A DNA stretch of 64,000 nt, taken from positions 83,741,001-83,805,000 of the forward strand of contig NC_069366.1 in NCBI RefSeq assembly GCF_021730395.1, read 5' to 3'. The notes beneath the pieces are model-generated. The model was not told where the DNA came from, did no database searches, and saw nothing but the letters and a program-made list of their open reading frames with translations. The stretch comes from Mercenaria mercenaria (lineage: Eukaryota > Mollusca > Bivalvia > Venerida > Veneridae). This document shows, in pieces, positions 33,692 through 43,718 of the stretch (position 1 is its first letter; each line of letters opens with the position of its first letter). The translations under genes were made by a program, and so were the position numbers.

Positions 33692-33734
33692 TTCGTGCTA
33701 TATTAACGAAATAAACAATGAAAATCCAAGCCAT
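33692..33734 (-). CDS. Candidate signal-peptide exon for the ShKT gene
   Basis: ATG starts MAWIFIVYFVNIAR and the next base A is followed by GTAAGT, a consensus donor in phase 1. Phase 1 is exactly what the exon at 29772 needs, giving ...NIAR-T-LLETS. The peptide is short, hydrophobic and signal-like. The caution is that it lies inside the 31269-33822 transposon, 30 bases from its terminal repeat, so it may be chance or an exonised transposon sequence. Confidence 0.3.
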
Positions 33735-33822
33735 CCGCGACAGCAAAAAATTGTGTTTTGATTTCTGAACGCCTAGTTTTTGGCGACTTCCGGTTGGGCG
33801 TACAGAGAGTCTATACACTGTG

Positions 33823-36000
33823 ATAAATAAGCTGACGCATTTTTTACAAGGGTATATCATATACAAACGAATATATTCTACTTTTCTTTGTTGTGAAGAA
33901 AAAATATGACATTGTCATAATTATGTCTTAAACAGTTTTCATTTTCCACTAAAATGTATAATGCAAGAAAAGGAAACTAAAAGATATCTCTGCTTGTAAG
34001 TACTTGCCTCAGGCAAGAGTTGTTATTCTTTTCGAACACAGCTTTTCAATAAATATTAAAACTTCAGTTATTGATATAGAAAAGCTTCCATAAACTTCAC
34101 ATTAAAATTTTTGTAAAATCATTTTTTTGGTTATTTAAAAGACTTAGACTTTATATGATCTATCTCTTTTAAAGTAAAGTGATATGTTAACCAGTTCATG
34201 CAGTCAGGTTTTCCAACCGACCATACACGTTAATTTACACGCAAAACTATCGTAGCTCTTATTTGAGAAAGATGACGTTACGACAGTGTTGCGTTCAACT
34301 CAGGGCTTCTAGCGCTAAATCCGTAGCTAAAGACCCTAGAGTAGATTACCCTGTATGTCTATTCGTCGGATCGCCAATTTCCGTAATGGTTTATTTTTAG
34401 CCAGCTAAACTTACACACATTGTATTATTGCGCTCTTAAATAAATACTATAAATTAATGCCTATCGTATAAACACAATTTATTTGACACTCAATTTGTTA
34501 ATCTAATGATATCTCTGCTAGGTTAAGTATGACTGTGTGACACTGCAAGAAGGTTTGATGGAGGTGAATCTACTTTTTGGTACTATTTTGTTATGCGTAT
34601 GACAGGAAGAACTGAGTTTTGAACTTCTTTATAATAGATTATGTTAACTTTGAGGCGGATAACCGTAATATAACAAAAGCTTTATGTCATAGTGAAAATG
34701 AACAAGAAACTACATTCGGAAAGCTAAGTACAAGGATAAGATATTCAAGTTTCACGTTTCGTTAGCTGATATTCATCAACCACTTTAGTTCACATTTGAC
34801 CGATCTAAACCATATAGCTGTTGTCTCCCCTAATATCGATATTCTGCCGTTCAATTCTTCCTCATGATCGCTTTGATATTAAACTACAGAGTTCTTTGGA
34901 ATATTGGATCAATTTTTTGTTAAAATTTCAGCAGCTGAATAAGGAAGGCTTAGTCCCACATGGGTCACGAGAGAATGTCTACATGTGACATTAGCACTGT
35001 TTTGTTGTGTGTTTTTTCGCTCGTTGGGTTCAATTAAGCGTTAAACTTTCTTCACAATTAAGCTTAAATATATCAAAATGAAATTAAACTAAATATGGCT
35101 ATAAACAAAAACCACATACAATAGTTGATGACAGGCCTTATATAGGTAAGAATGTACAGACATGTGTGGCAGGGTTATGTCAAAGGAAGGGACATTTGTC
35201 ATTTGGTCACTATAAAATCTGTCAGTTCGTGATATATATTCATCTATTATTATTGACCTTTGAATTAATAAGACCGACATGTTCCTTATCATTAATGCAA
35301 ATATGTTTGGTGGCGTACAAAGTGTGACAGTTTAATACACAACAATATGGCTTTCTATACATTCGCTGCACTTAAGTCTTGCTTGATGAAAGAATAATGG
35401 AACCATAACGATATTTGCTATGTCATGTCCATCATTATGAATTAGGAATACCAATTTTATTTATATTTTAAGGAAGAAACGTTTATTTATATCTGAATGG
35501 GAGTCATCACGCCAAAAGGGACCATTTGATTGTTTGTTCCCCAAAAGTGTTGTACTTACACTTCTTTTAAGGATCTTTCTAAAGGTTTTACTTTTTTCTT
35601 TCCACAGAAATTCTAAATACGGACGTGTAGTCGGCGTTAAAAGTTACGAGAAACAAAAAAAGTTATGAGAAACAAGTGTAAAGTTTCAACTTTAAAAACG
35701 GTCATTTCTAATAACGTCTCACAGGGCCCTTAGATAGTCTCTTATCACAATAATTTCTCTCGATAAATTTAAGGGAGAGGCATTTTGTTGCCATTAGTAA
35801 CTATTAAATTGTGACATTTGTTTGATAAGTATATGATTACTCTTAAACCTATGTTAAAGACCATCTGTGTAAAGAAAAAAATGGCTCCATAGACATTTAG
35901 AACTTAATATGTTCGATTCAAACCTTAACCTGTGAATAAAGACCGCTTTTAAATGAAGACACATCTTGGCTCTATGGCTTGTATTTCTATAAATAGGACT
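33823..36000. other. Intergenic, nothing recognised
   Basis: AT-rich sequence without a supportable exon, RNA gene or repeat. Confidence 0.4.
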
Positions 36001-36177
36001 GTATACTAATTAACTTTGATAATGTGGCAGTTGACCTCAATACAATCGACACTGTTTATTTTCCAATACAGGTAAACCCAATATTTGCTTTACAATAGAT
36101 CTATGACAGATTATCTTTGAACACCCCTGGACTTATTGGACTCAACTGCCACGTTATCAAAGTTTATTAGTACACAA
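36001..36177. mobile_element. Short inverted-repeat element
   Basis: TACTAATTAACTTTGATAAT is mirrored by TATCAAAGTTTATTAGTAC. Beyond it, GTGGCAGTTGACCTCAAT pairs with ATTGGACTCAACTGCCAC. The arms are about 35 bases, with about 105 bases between. This is a MITE-sized element. Confidence 0.7.
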
Positions 36178-37928
36178 TTTAGTGGTACAACGCGGATAAA
36201 ACAGTTATGACTGGATGAAGATAGATTTATGAAATAAATATTAAGCGTCATTTCGACCAAGATTTATAATATAAAATCAAGGTTAATCAAAAGTTTAAAT
36301 AATTACCACATATTGGGAGAAAAAGTCCTAAAAACCGCAGCATAGTTTTCATTGTTACAATCACGAGGTCCTTATCAGAAATGTGACAAAAACAGCACTA
36401 CGTGTTTATCTGCGTAAGTTGTATCTAATCTAAATGGACTTAGGTCTCAAATGCTATTTGTTCTTATCATTTTTGAATTTTCGTTCACGACAGTTATTAT
36501 GGCAACTTTAGAAAAAACTCAAATTAGAAAAAAAACTCAAATTTGCCAATAATGCCAATGAAATAACGCTGATGGTAGGCCTTGTTGGACGACTCCAAGC
36601 CACTTGCCCCCCGACTGTTGTATGTTCGAGTCTCTCAGTTGTTGCCTTTTTATCATGGCGAAAGCTATCCAGCTGGCTTGAGTGAGGCTGGTGATTTTCC
36701 ACAGGTTCTCGCACGTGTCTATTATAGACCTCATTCGAGATTTCAGTAAAGCTCTGTGTAACTGTTATCAATGTTGGTAATGTAAATATATGGCATATAA
36801 AGGGCGTATATAACTTTCCAACTCCGACTAAATACAGTATGTATTACCATAGTGCCGTATCTTATACCGTCACAATTTGTACAAGCCCTCCATAAAAATA
36901 CGTTTTGTGCGTGGACATACTATTTAAATATTTTTGTAAATTAGTTCTGAAAATGTTATACTAATCTGATTAAACAGGGGATGTTGGGGTGGGTAAGAAG
37001 ATGTATTTGTGTGAACTAAAATTAGATATTTTTCTGATAGTAATGAGAAAACTAAAATCCAATGAAAATATTTCCGTCATTCCGTTTATACAGTTTTATT
37101 AAATATATATGCCATTAAATCAGGAAAGAAGATGTAGTGTAGTGATGTCACGTAACCATGGTAAGCAAAGCTACGATTAAAGTTTAAAATGAAAGCATGG
37201 AATTTTCACATTTACAGGAAGAGAAAAAACATGTACACGTGCATATAAAAAAGCAAATTATGCATGACATTATATATAAAGCCATATATGTATGGCATAT
37301 ATTTCTTAAACACGGAAATGTCCGAAACTCATATAACTGTAAGCTCCGCGTTTTGGTCCATTTCCTGATCAGCTCTTTTTTTGCGAAATCCAAGGGTATG
37401 GTGTCGAGCTTTCTGAAACAAAAATAAAATTCAACTCGTTTTATGTTATTATTTCATTCAACATACTAATCAAGCTCTCATTTTGTTTATTTGTTGTTGT
37501 TGCTGGTGGGTTTAAAGTTATACCTGTACACTCATATGGCAATTTTCCCGCTTTCCAAGACCGTGAAAGAACTTGATATTTTTTCATACATGGTTCGTCC
37601 CCTTGGTAGTTTAAAAGAACTTCTGCAAGCCATAGCTGGATGGCTTTCACACATGACGGTAAAAACATGCTCAAACACACTTAAGGGGAGAAGCGAACTT
37701 AACCGCTTGTCCATGAAGGTCCCACGGCAACGGAAGACACTCAATTTCAAGCTTGGAACCGCTAGAATAATCAAGTTTTGCTTTCTTTTGCAAACAAAAC
37801 CAACAAGCTCAACACTGAAAACACTAAGCAGTTCATAAACGGTAAAAGTACAGCTTTGATTATTAACTACTGAAATATAACTAAATACGAATGGCTACTC
37901 ACAAATACAAATTTGACAGATTTTCATT
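36178..37928. other. Intergenic and presumed 3' flank of the NNGF exon
   Basis: No gene is recognised. A minus-strand AATAAA at about 37491-37486 could end transcripts of the exon at 37929, but it is 440 bases away. Confidence 0.35.
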
Positions 37929-38182
37929 TTATAAGAATCCATTGTTGTTGTTGTTGTTGTTGTTGTTATTGAATCCATTGTTGTTTCCAAATCCATTGTC
38001 AAAGAACCCGTTGTTGTTGTTGTTGCCGAATCCGTTGTTATTGTCAAAGAATCCGTTGTTGTTGCCGAATCCGTTGTTATTGTCAAAGAATCCGTTGTTG
38101 TTGCCAAATCCATTGTTGTTGTTGTTGTTGTTGAATCCATTGTTGTTTCCGATATTGCTCATACTCACTACATCAGCGTCAG
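37929..38182 (-). CDS. NNGF-repeat terminal exon (alternative last exon or paralogue)
   Basis: The acceptor TTATTACTTTACAG is in phase 1. The exon reads (x)DADVVSMSNIG, then repeats NNNGF, GNNNGFFDN and DNNNGFG, ending NNNGFL and TAA (84 residues after the junction). It resembles the last exon of the matrix-like gene at 43324-43718 in phase, in its first residues (DADVV against DADTV) and in its NNGF words. Joined to that gene's exon 7 donor, the junction codon would be Thr. No upstream exons of its own were found between 38.2 and 43.3 kb. Asparagine/glycine repeats of this sort are known in mollusc shell-matrix proteins. The AAC/GGA codon run behaves like a microsatellite. Confidence 0.6.
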
Positions 38183-38997
38183 CTGTAAAGTAATAAAACA
38201 TAATGTGACTTGTCACGCTAAAAGAGTCATCTGAATTCAAGCCTGAACTCTAGACTGAAATGCGCATGCCTGCAGATAGACATCAAAATGCAGTCGATAC
38301 TGGATAACATAAATAATAAAAGGAATATTTTTCAAGTAAATCTTTCAATCTGCGTGATATAAAGTTTGCAGCTAAATTCTTTCTATATCATATCAAATTT
38401 CAATAGTGTAACTAAAGTTTTGAGTTTTCTACATTTTTTCTTTGACTAAGTGTTTTTATTGATCAAAACTTCCTAAAACTTACAGAATTCTCTCTCTCTC
38501 CCCCCCCCCCCCCCCCCCCAGTTTCTTTCTAAATGCGATTACTAATTAAAGATAGCATTTTCGAAATTTCGAAAAATCTGAATAAATCTGGAAACGTGTC
38601 GCTTAAAACTTTAAAGTGCTTTCTGTTTTATATACCTTTGTCTATCATTGATAAAGCACCATATATTGTCATGAAACTTTGCATGAACGGGCCTTTCCTT
38701 TCCAAGGTAAATTGCGCAAAATTATACTCCAATCAAAGTTAGGCCTATTGATAAATGAATAGGGAATCTTTTGAGTCTTTTGAAGTCTCAATTTCAGACG
38801 AATACGGACCCATGTATATGTTTTCGATAATCAAGTTCGTAATATTTCTTATCATATACCAATGAATTTTCTGTCAGAAATAAATCATGTATTTTATAAA
38901 AGAATGCAAAGCACGGTATTCAACTTCCATCGGGTATAGAATAATATTCAATGATGCGACTACTGCCTTACCTGTGATGTCAAGTATATAATAAAAG
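38183..38997. other. AT-rich gap with a poly-C tract
   Basis: Twenty consecutive C bases lie at 38500-38519 after a TCTCTC run. Nothing else is recognised. Confidence 0.5.
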
Positions 38998-39250
38998 GGT
39001 CATTAAAACTGTACCCTGTGTGTAATGAAGCAAAAAGTGTAGTCCATTTAGGTTTATATAACTCTAGAAATAGGTATATGGTCATTAAAACTGTACCCTG
39101 TGTGTAATGATGCATTCGACTCTCGTGGATTTTACCAAGCCAGATCATACTCAGCGCCTCGTGGGATCCAGGTCTTGCAAAATCAACTCTAGCCGAATAC
39201 AACATTGCAGAGCAATGTACTTTATAATAACCCTTTTATATTTACTTTTA
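38998..39250. repeat. Direct and inverted repeats around GTCATTAAAACTGTACCC
   Basis: GTCATTAAAACTGTACCC plus TGTGTGTAATGA occurs at about 38999 and again at about 39080. TATAATAAAAGGGTCATTA near 38988 is roughly mirrored by TAATAACCCTTTTATAT near 39225. It is probably a partly duplicated short element. Confidence 0.5.
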
Positions 39251-40280
39251 CAAGTATCACTTGTAGATGTCATTTATTGTGCTATCAATCCCCAAAATTT
39301 TTTTTTGAAAAATGGAGTTCGAAAGTTTGAATAAAGGCCGTTTTAACTAAATACATTGACACAATCACATGAAATAATAATGTTCAAAGATTATAATGTG
39401 ATCTATTAAATCAGATTTTCGTTTAGGCCGCCTTTACGATTGACCATTTAGATTTGGAAAAGAGGTAACATTTATTTTAAGCAATCCTTGAATTGTGAAT
39501 TGTGCGAAATGGGTAGCTATATTGGATCTGAAACTGTTCATTTTGACTTAACATAATAGAAGTAGAGTGTGTCAATATTTTATCAGACACCATTTCCCCG
39601 GCGCGTTTGTAGGTGCATTCACTTATTTCATTTAAAGGCCGATAATTCCGACACTAAACTTCATTGTCGAAATTGGAATTACCGTTAAAGGAAAGTTCCC
39701 ATTCAAAAACAACAAAAACTATTTCGGCTTTTAGAGGATTTCAATGCCCACAACTCTGGACAACTCAATTTTTGCAAAACAATTAATGCTTGATTAATCG
39801 TATAGAGGGAGGTTTGTTTCAAGGGTAATGGCAATTTCATGCTCGGTTTCAGTCGTACACAGTCAAAGCAATGTTTTTAACACTTCTTTGAAGATAAAAA
39901 TTATATCAATGCAAACATTGTTATAACGTATGAAAGGCAAAATCATGTTGGTTATGCTTGTAAAAGAAGCATTTGTTTCTGGAAGGCTGGGCCAGTATGC
40001 TCACTGCCAAGTGCTTTTATTAAATACTAAATGATAAACAACAAATGCATTTCTAAAGGTCCCATTGTTAACGTCAAAAAGGCACTTTTGAAACAATGTA
40101 CAAAATCTATATTCACGTTGATTTTTTTACGTTGTTGACGTACACGTATTCTGTTGATTTTTCATTACAGACAAAACTCTTTGCAAATGAAGATATTCTC
40201 GACTGTCACTCTAGCTTGCTAGCTCTTAAGTTCAACTGTGCTTTTATTTCATGTTCAAATCAGTTCAATCGTTAGAGGCT
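39251..40280. other. Intergenic, nothing recognised
   Basis: No exon, RNA gene or repeat can be supported. Confidence 0.4.
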
Positions 40281-40550
40281 TGGACCACATTCGTATCAGA
40301 TCGCATATGTAACAGGTGTTACAGATGAGATCGCATATGTAGCAAAAATCAAGCACACATGTAACAATTTTTGAGACGAATGTGATCGATGCCGATTTTT
40401 GATGTGACATCAGATCATATTTGTCACATGCATTTTTACATCTGAAACACATTTGTAACGTGTTTTAGCTCAATTGTACGAAGTGACAAAGTAAGCTATT
40501 GTAATCACCCTTTGTACGTCGTCCGTCGTCCGACCGTCCGTTCACATTTT

Positions 40551-41030
40551 TCTTGTGAATACGATAGAGACAACATTTATTATTTGATTTTGACAAAAAT
40601 TGCACAGAACGTATATATATCTATGATATATCGGTTCCTTTCGAAAACCAGCCATATCACCTTATTCGTCTTGGAGTTATGGCTCCTGAGATGGCAATAA
40701 TTACTGATTTTAGCCTTGTGAACGCGATAGAGACCACATTTGTTTGTTTATTTTGACTAAACTTGCACACAACTTATATATCTATAAGATCTCGGTTCCT
40801 TTCAAAAAGAACCGTATTGCACCATTTGACTTGGAGTTACGGTCCCTGAATTGGCAAAAAAATGCTGATTTTATCCTTGTCAACACAAAGGAGACTGCAG
40901 TTATTATTTGATTTTTATTAAACTTATATAGGATCTCACTTCCTTTTAAAACAGCCATATCGCGCCATTTGGCTGAAATGGCAAAATTTGCTTATTTTAG
41001 TCTTGTGGACACAATAGAGACCATATGGTT
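40551..41030 (+). repeat. Tandem ~160-base units
   Basis: CTTGTGAATACGATAGAGAC begins four successive units (about 40551, 40715, 40877 and 41003), the third shortened and the fourth partial. Each carries a run like CGGTTCCTTTC, CCATATC-CC and TTGGAGTTA. The array is preceded by GTACGTCGTCCGTCGTCCG, which is typical of this dispersed bivalve repeat. Confidence 0.75.
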
Positions 41031-41671
41031 ATTTGTACCAAAGTAATTGGAAATCTGACTAAAGCGAGTTATGATCCGGACACAAACATATATATTACAA
41101 CAAAATAACAAAACAAATCTAAGTTCAATGGGGAGCTGTGACCTTGATCTTGGATATAGCAACATGGATCCCTTCTATCCATGCTGATCATTTGTACCAA
41201 ATAATTTGAAAGTCTGACTATGCATGGGCAAGTTATATACTAAGGACAAGAACCTATATAACTGCACGAACGCACAAACTCTGCTATTTCACGACGGGAT
41301 TATAATAAAAGAAGGCCTATTACCTCACAGGCGGGCTCAGTGGGGTGAGGGTAATAAAAAAATAAGGTGTATTTTCTTAAAATCTCATAGACATTAGTTC
41401 GCAGCACAAGGTCGGGCCCTCCTAGACTTAAGGCTAACGACTCCGTCCATGACAAGTTGTATATAATTTGTCCCGTGACATAGCAACTTCCTGTTTGTCA
41501 CCCAACTTGAAACGGCTCTGGATGACCAAAGATAGCTATAAATGTATGTCGCCACCGGGTTCGAACCAGTGACCTGAGCATGTGGGTCTACATTTCAGCT
41601 AGTCGATGTGACAGTAGAAGTAGCTGAAGTTTTAATCATATTATAGTGGTAGTGGCAGTGGATACAGAAAT

Positions 41672-41908
41672 GATAATAAAAATTGAGCCACGTCACGGGA
41701 AAATTGGCATTCGGACATTTTCGTGAATTTCCGGAAAGTGTATATTTAGGCTGACCTGTGCATTTAGGCATTTGAATAAGGGTCAGAAAATTTCATATTC
41801 AGGTAGAATAAGCCTTCTTTGAAATAACAGCGCAGGCTGATCTGGGCCCACACTGGTCGCAAAGCCCCGAAGATTCCCGAAGGCCCATTTTCTCATGATG
41901 CGGCTCAA
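41672..41908. mobile_element. Diverged palindromic MITE of the GAGCC family
   Basis: TTGAGCCACGTCACGGGAAAAT at the left pairs with ATTTTCTCATGATGCGGCTCAA at the right. The inner right side has CACTGGTCGCAAAGCC, as in the copies near 54.4 and 61.0 kb. The left inner half has diverged. Confidence 0.6.
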
Positions 41909-42170
41909 ATAATTTTATGACGTCACGGACGTAGACAACGACGACGCTAACTTATGATGGTGCTTATGGCAGTCATTTAATGATGTTGCGATGACAACCA
42001 ACTGATTGAACATTTGCAGTATAAAACTCAACATGATACATATGTGCTTCTCATGTCAACCCCCATGTTGGACAAACACATTCGTAACACATTTTACCTG
42101 TTACGAATGTGATCGCATACGTACGAAATCTGTTACAAATGCGATCTAATACGAATGTGGTCCTACAGAG

Positions 42171-43323
42171 GCCATTGAAAGGCATATAAGTAGCCCATCA
42201 TTCGAAAGGGCGTAATTACAATTTCCGGTAAATGTATAAGTATTCACAAATGCTTATTCGGCATTCTTCGGTCATGAATGTAGCTCTGTAAATCCAGTAC
42301 GTTTCCATATTAAACGGAGAATACCGAATTAGCACACGGAGAACACGTAACTGAACGGATATTGCCGATTGTCATTGAATCAGTTAATCTGTTCTTGAGA
42401 GTATGAGATTCATGAAAGTTAAAGCAGTTACTAAAGCCTCTTTAGCATACCTGAAGTGCGATGCACATATTGAACAAAGGCATTATTGGCCTTTAAAGTT
42501 GTCTATCGAATTTCTCTTGCTAATCAGTTTGCTTCAAAAAGTGGAAAACATGTTGTTTCTATATATTTCTGCAAGAACGTAATGAATACATGCACTGAAT
42601 GTCTTCTTTCCTGGCAACCGAGCAGTAAAAGACCTTTGTGCCAAATGAATAAGAAAGGTTGTGTCAAAAGTAAATCTTATTAAACGAAAATTTAAGAGCG
42701 ATTTTTCGAGAGAACGAAAATAAATTGAGCAAACTGATTCCAAGAGATACGCGTTAGAACTATCTATATTTCTACAAATTAACTAGTCAGTTGTTAATAC
42801 CAGTACCAAAACTACTGTATATGATTTGATAAAATTTATTTTCTTGTCAACAAAATAACAAGATGACACATTCATTGGTTCAGTCAAACATGACGCACAT
42901 GCATACAATTAATATCTTTCGCACGATGATAAATAATGAAATAAATAGAAAAAATGAGTGAGATCAATGAACTTTTGTTAGTTGTTATTTTTAATGGCAA
43001 CTTTTGTCCACAGTACAGATGTGATTAATTTTTTGTTACTAAAAATTACAATCTAAAATTTAGCCGAATGCACAAACATGCTGTTGATTTTAATATATTT
43101 GAAAATATATTATAATGCAGTAATGGTTATAGAGAAATTCTTTATAGATACATCAAAATGTAAGTTAATGTCTCAGGAATTTTGCACATAAGTGACATTA
43201 GTTGCCATGACAACGCGCAGCATCTAAATCTAGTGCGTGCATTAGAGAAACAATGTTTTCACATTACATGTTTGATAACACCGAAATAAAACTTTAAATG
43301 TCTCAATAGCTTAAACTGGCTGT
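42171..43323. other. 3' flank of the matrix-like gene
   Basis: AT-rich sequence. A minus-strand AATAAA lies at about 42841-42836, some 480 bases past the stop. No other gene is recognised. Confidence 0.4.
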
Positions 43324-43718
43324 TTAAAAGTGAACGATATCCTGGGCGTGGGAGATTTCTGGGAAATGTCCTCCGTGACCTCCTTTTTTGCCCTGCTGAG
43401 CTGGAAGATGAGCTGGGAGTTGAGCTGGGAGCTGCTGTGCTGGAATCTGGGAACCACCAACAATACCACCCTGTCTACCGGAATCAATGAATCCACCATC
43501 GATAAATCCACCATTGTTTTCAAATCCGTTGTTGTCAAATCCATTGTTGTCGAATCCGTTATCAAATCCGTTATCATTGAATCCATTTTCGAAACCGCCA
43601 ACAGCGCTAGCGCCAGCTGCGGCGCCAGCGACGGCTCCAGCAACAGCACCGGATGCACCGCCTGCGAGACCGCCGGCAAGACCGTTATCGATGTTAACGT
43701 GGACAGTATCGGCGTCGC
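43324..43718 (-). CDS. Matrix-like gene exon 8 (terminal)
   Basis: The acceptor TACTTTGCTTGCAG is in phase 1, giving Ser at the junction, then DADTVHVNIDNG. GLAGG and AVAGA repeats follow, then ENGFNDNGFDN-style units, FIDGGFIDSG, a PAQ-rich patch and GKKGGHGGHFPEISH, ending in TAA. It is 131 residues, over half the protein. Confidence 0.9.

Larger units (their letters stand above)
31269..33822. mobile_element. 2.55-kb DNA transposon with 57-base inverted ends and ATAAA target duplication
   Basis: CACAGTGTATAGACTCTCTG starts the left end and its complement ends the right. The ends pair for about 57 bases with two mismatches. ATAAA flanks both sides (31264-31268 and 33823-33827). Subterminal short repeats (GGCGTACAG, GTGGGCCAG) occur inverted near both ends. 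No transposase frame is recognisable. The superfamily is not assigned. Confidence 0.8.
40281..42165. mobile_element. Composite element with GGACCACATTCGTAT ends
   Basis: GGACCACATTCGTATCAGATCG at the left is mirrored at the right as CGATCTAATACGAATGTGGTCC. ATTCGTA and GTAACA words are iterated inside both ends. Within the 1.9 kb lie a tandemly repeated stretch (40551-41030) and a palindromic MITE (41672-41908). No transposase is recognised. Confidence 0.7.

Noticed and set aside
38965-39020. Possible minus-strand exon between ACACACAG and CAG/GTAAGG, as an upstream exon of the NNGF exon
   Set aside because: It is 44 bases long, not phase compatible, and part of a duplicated repeat.
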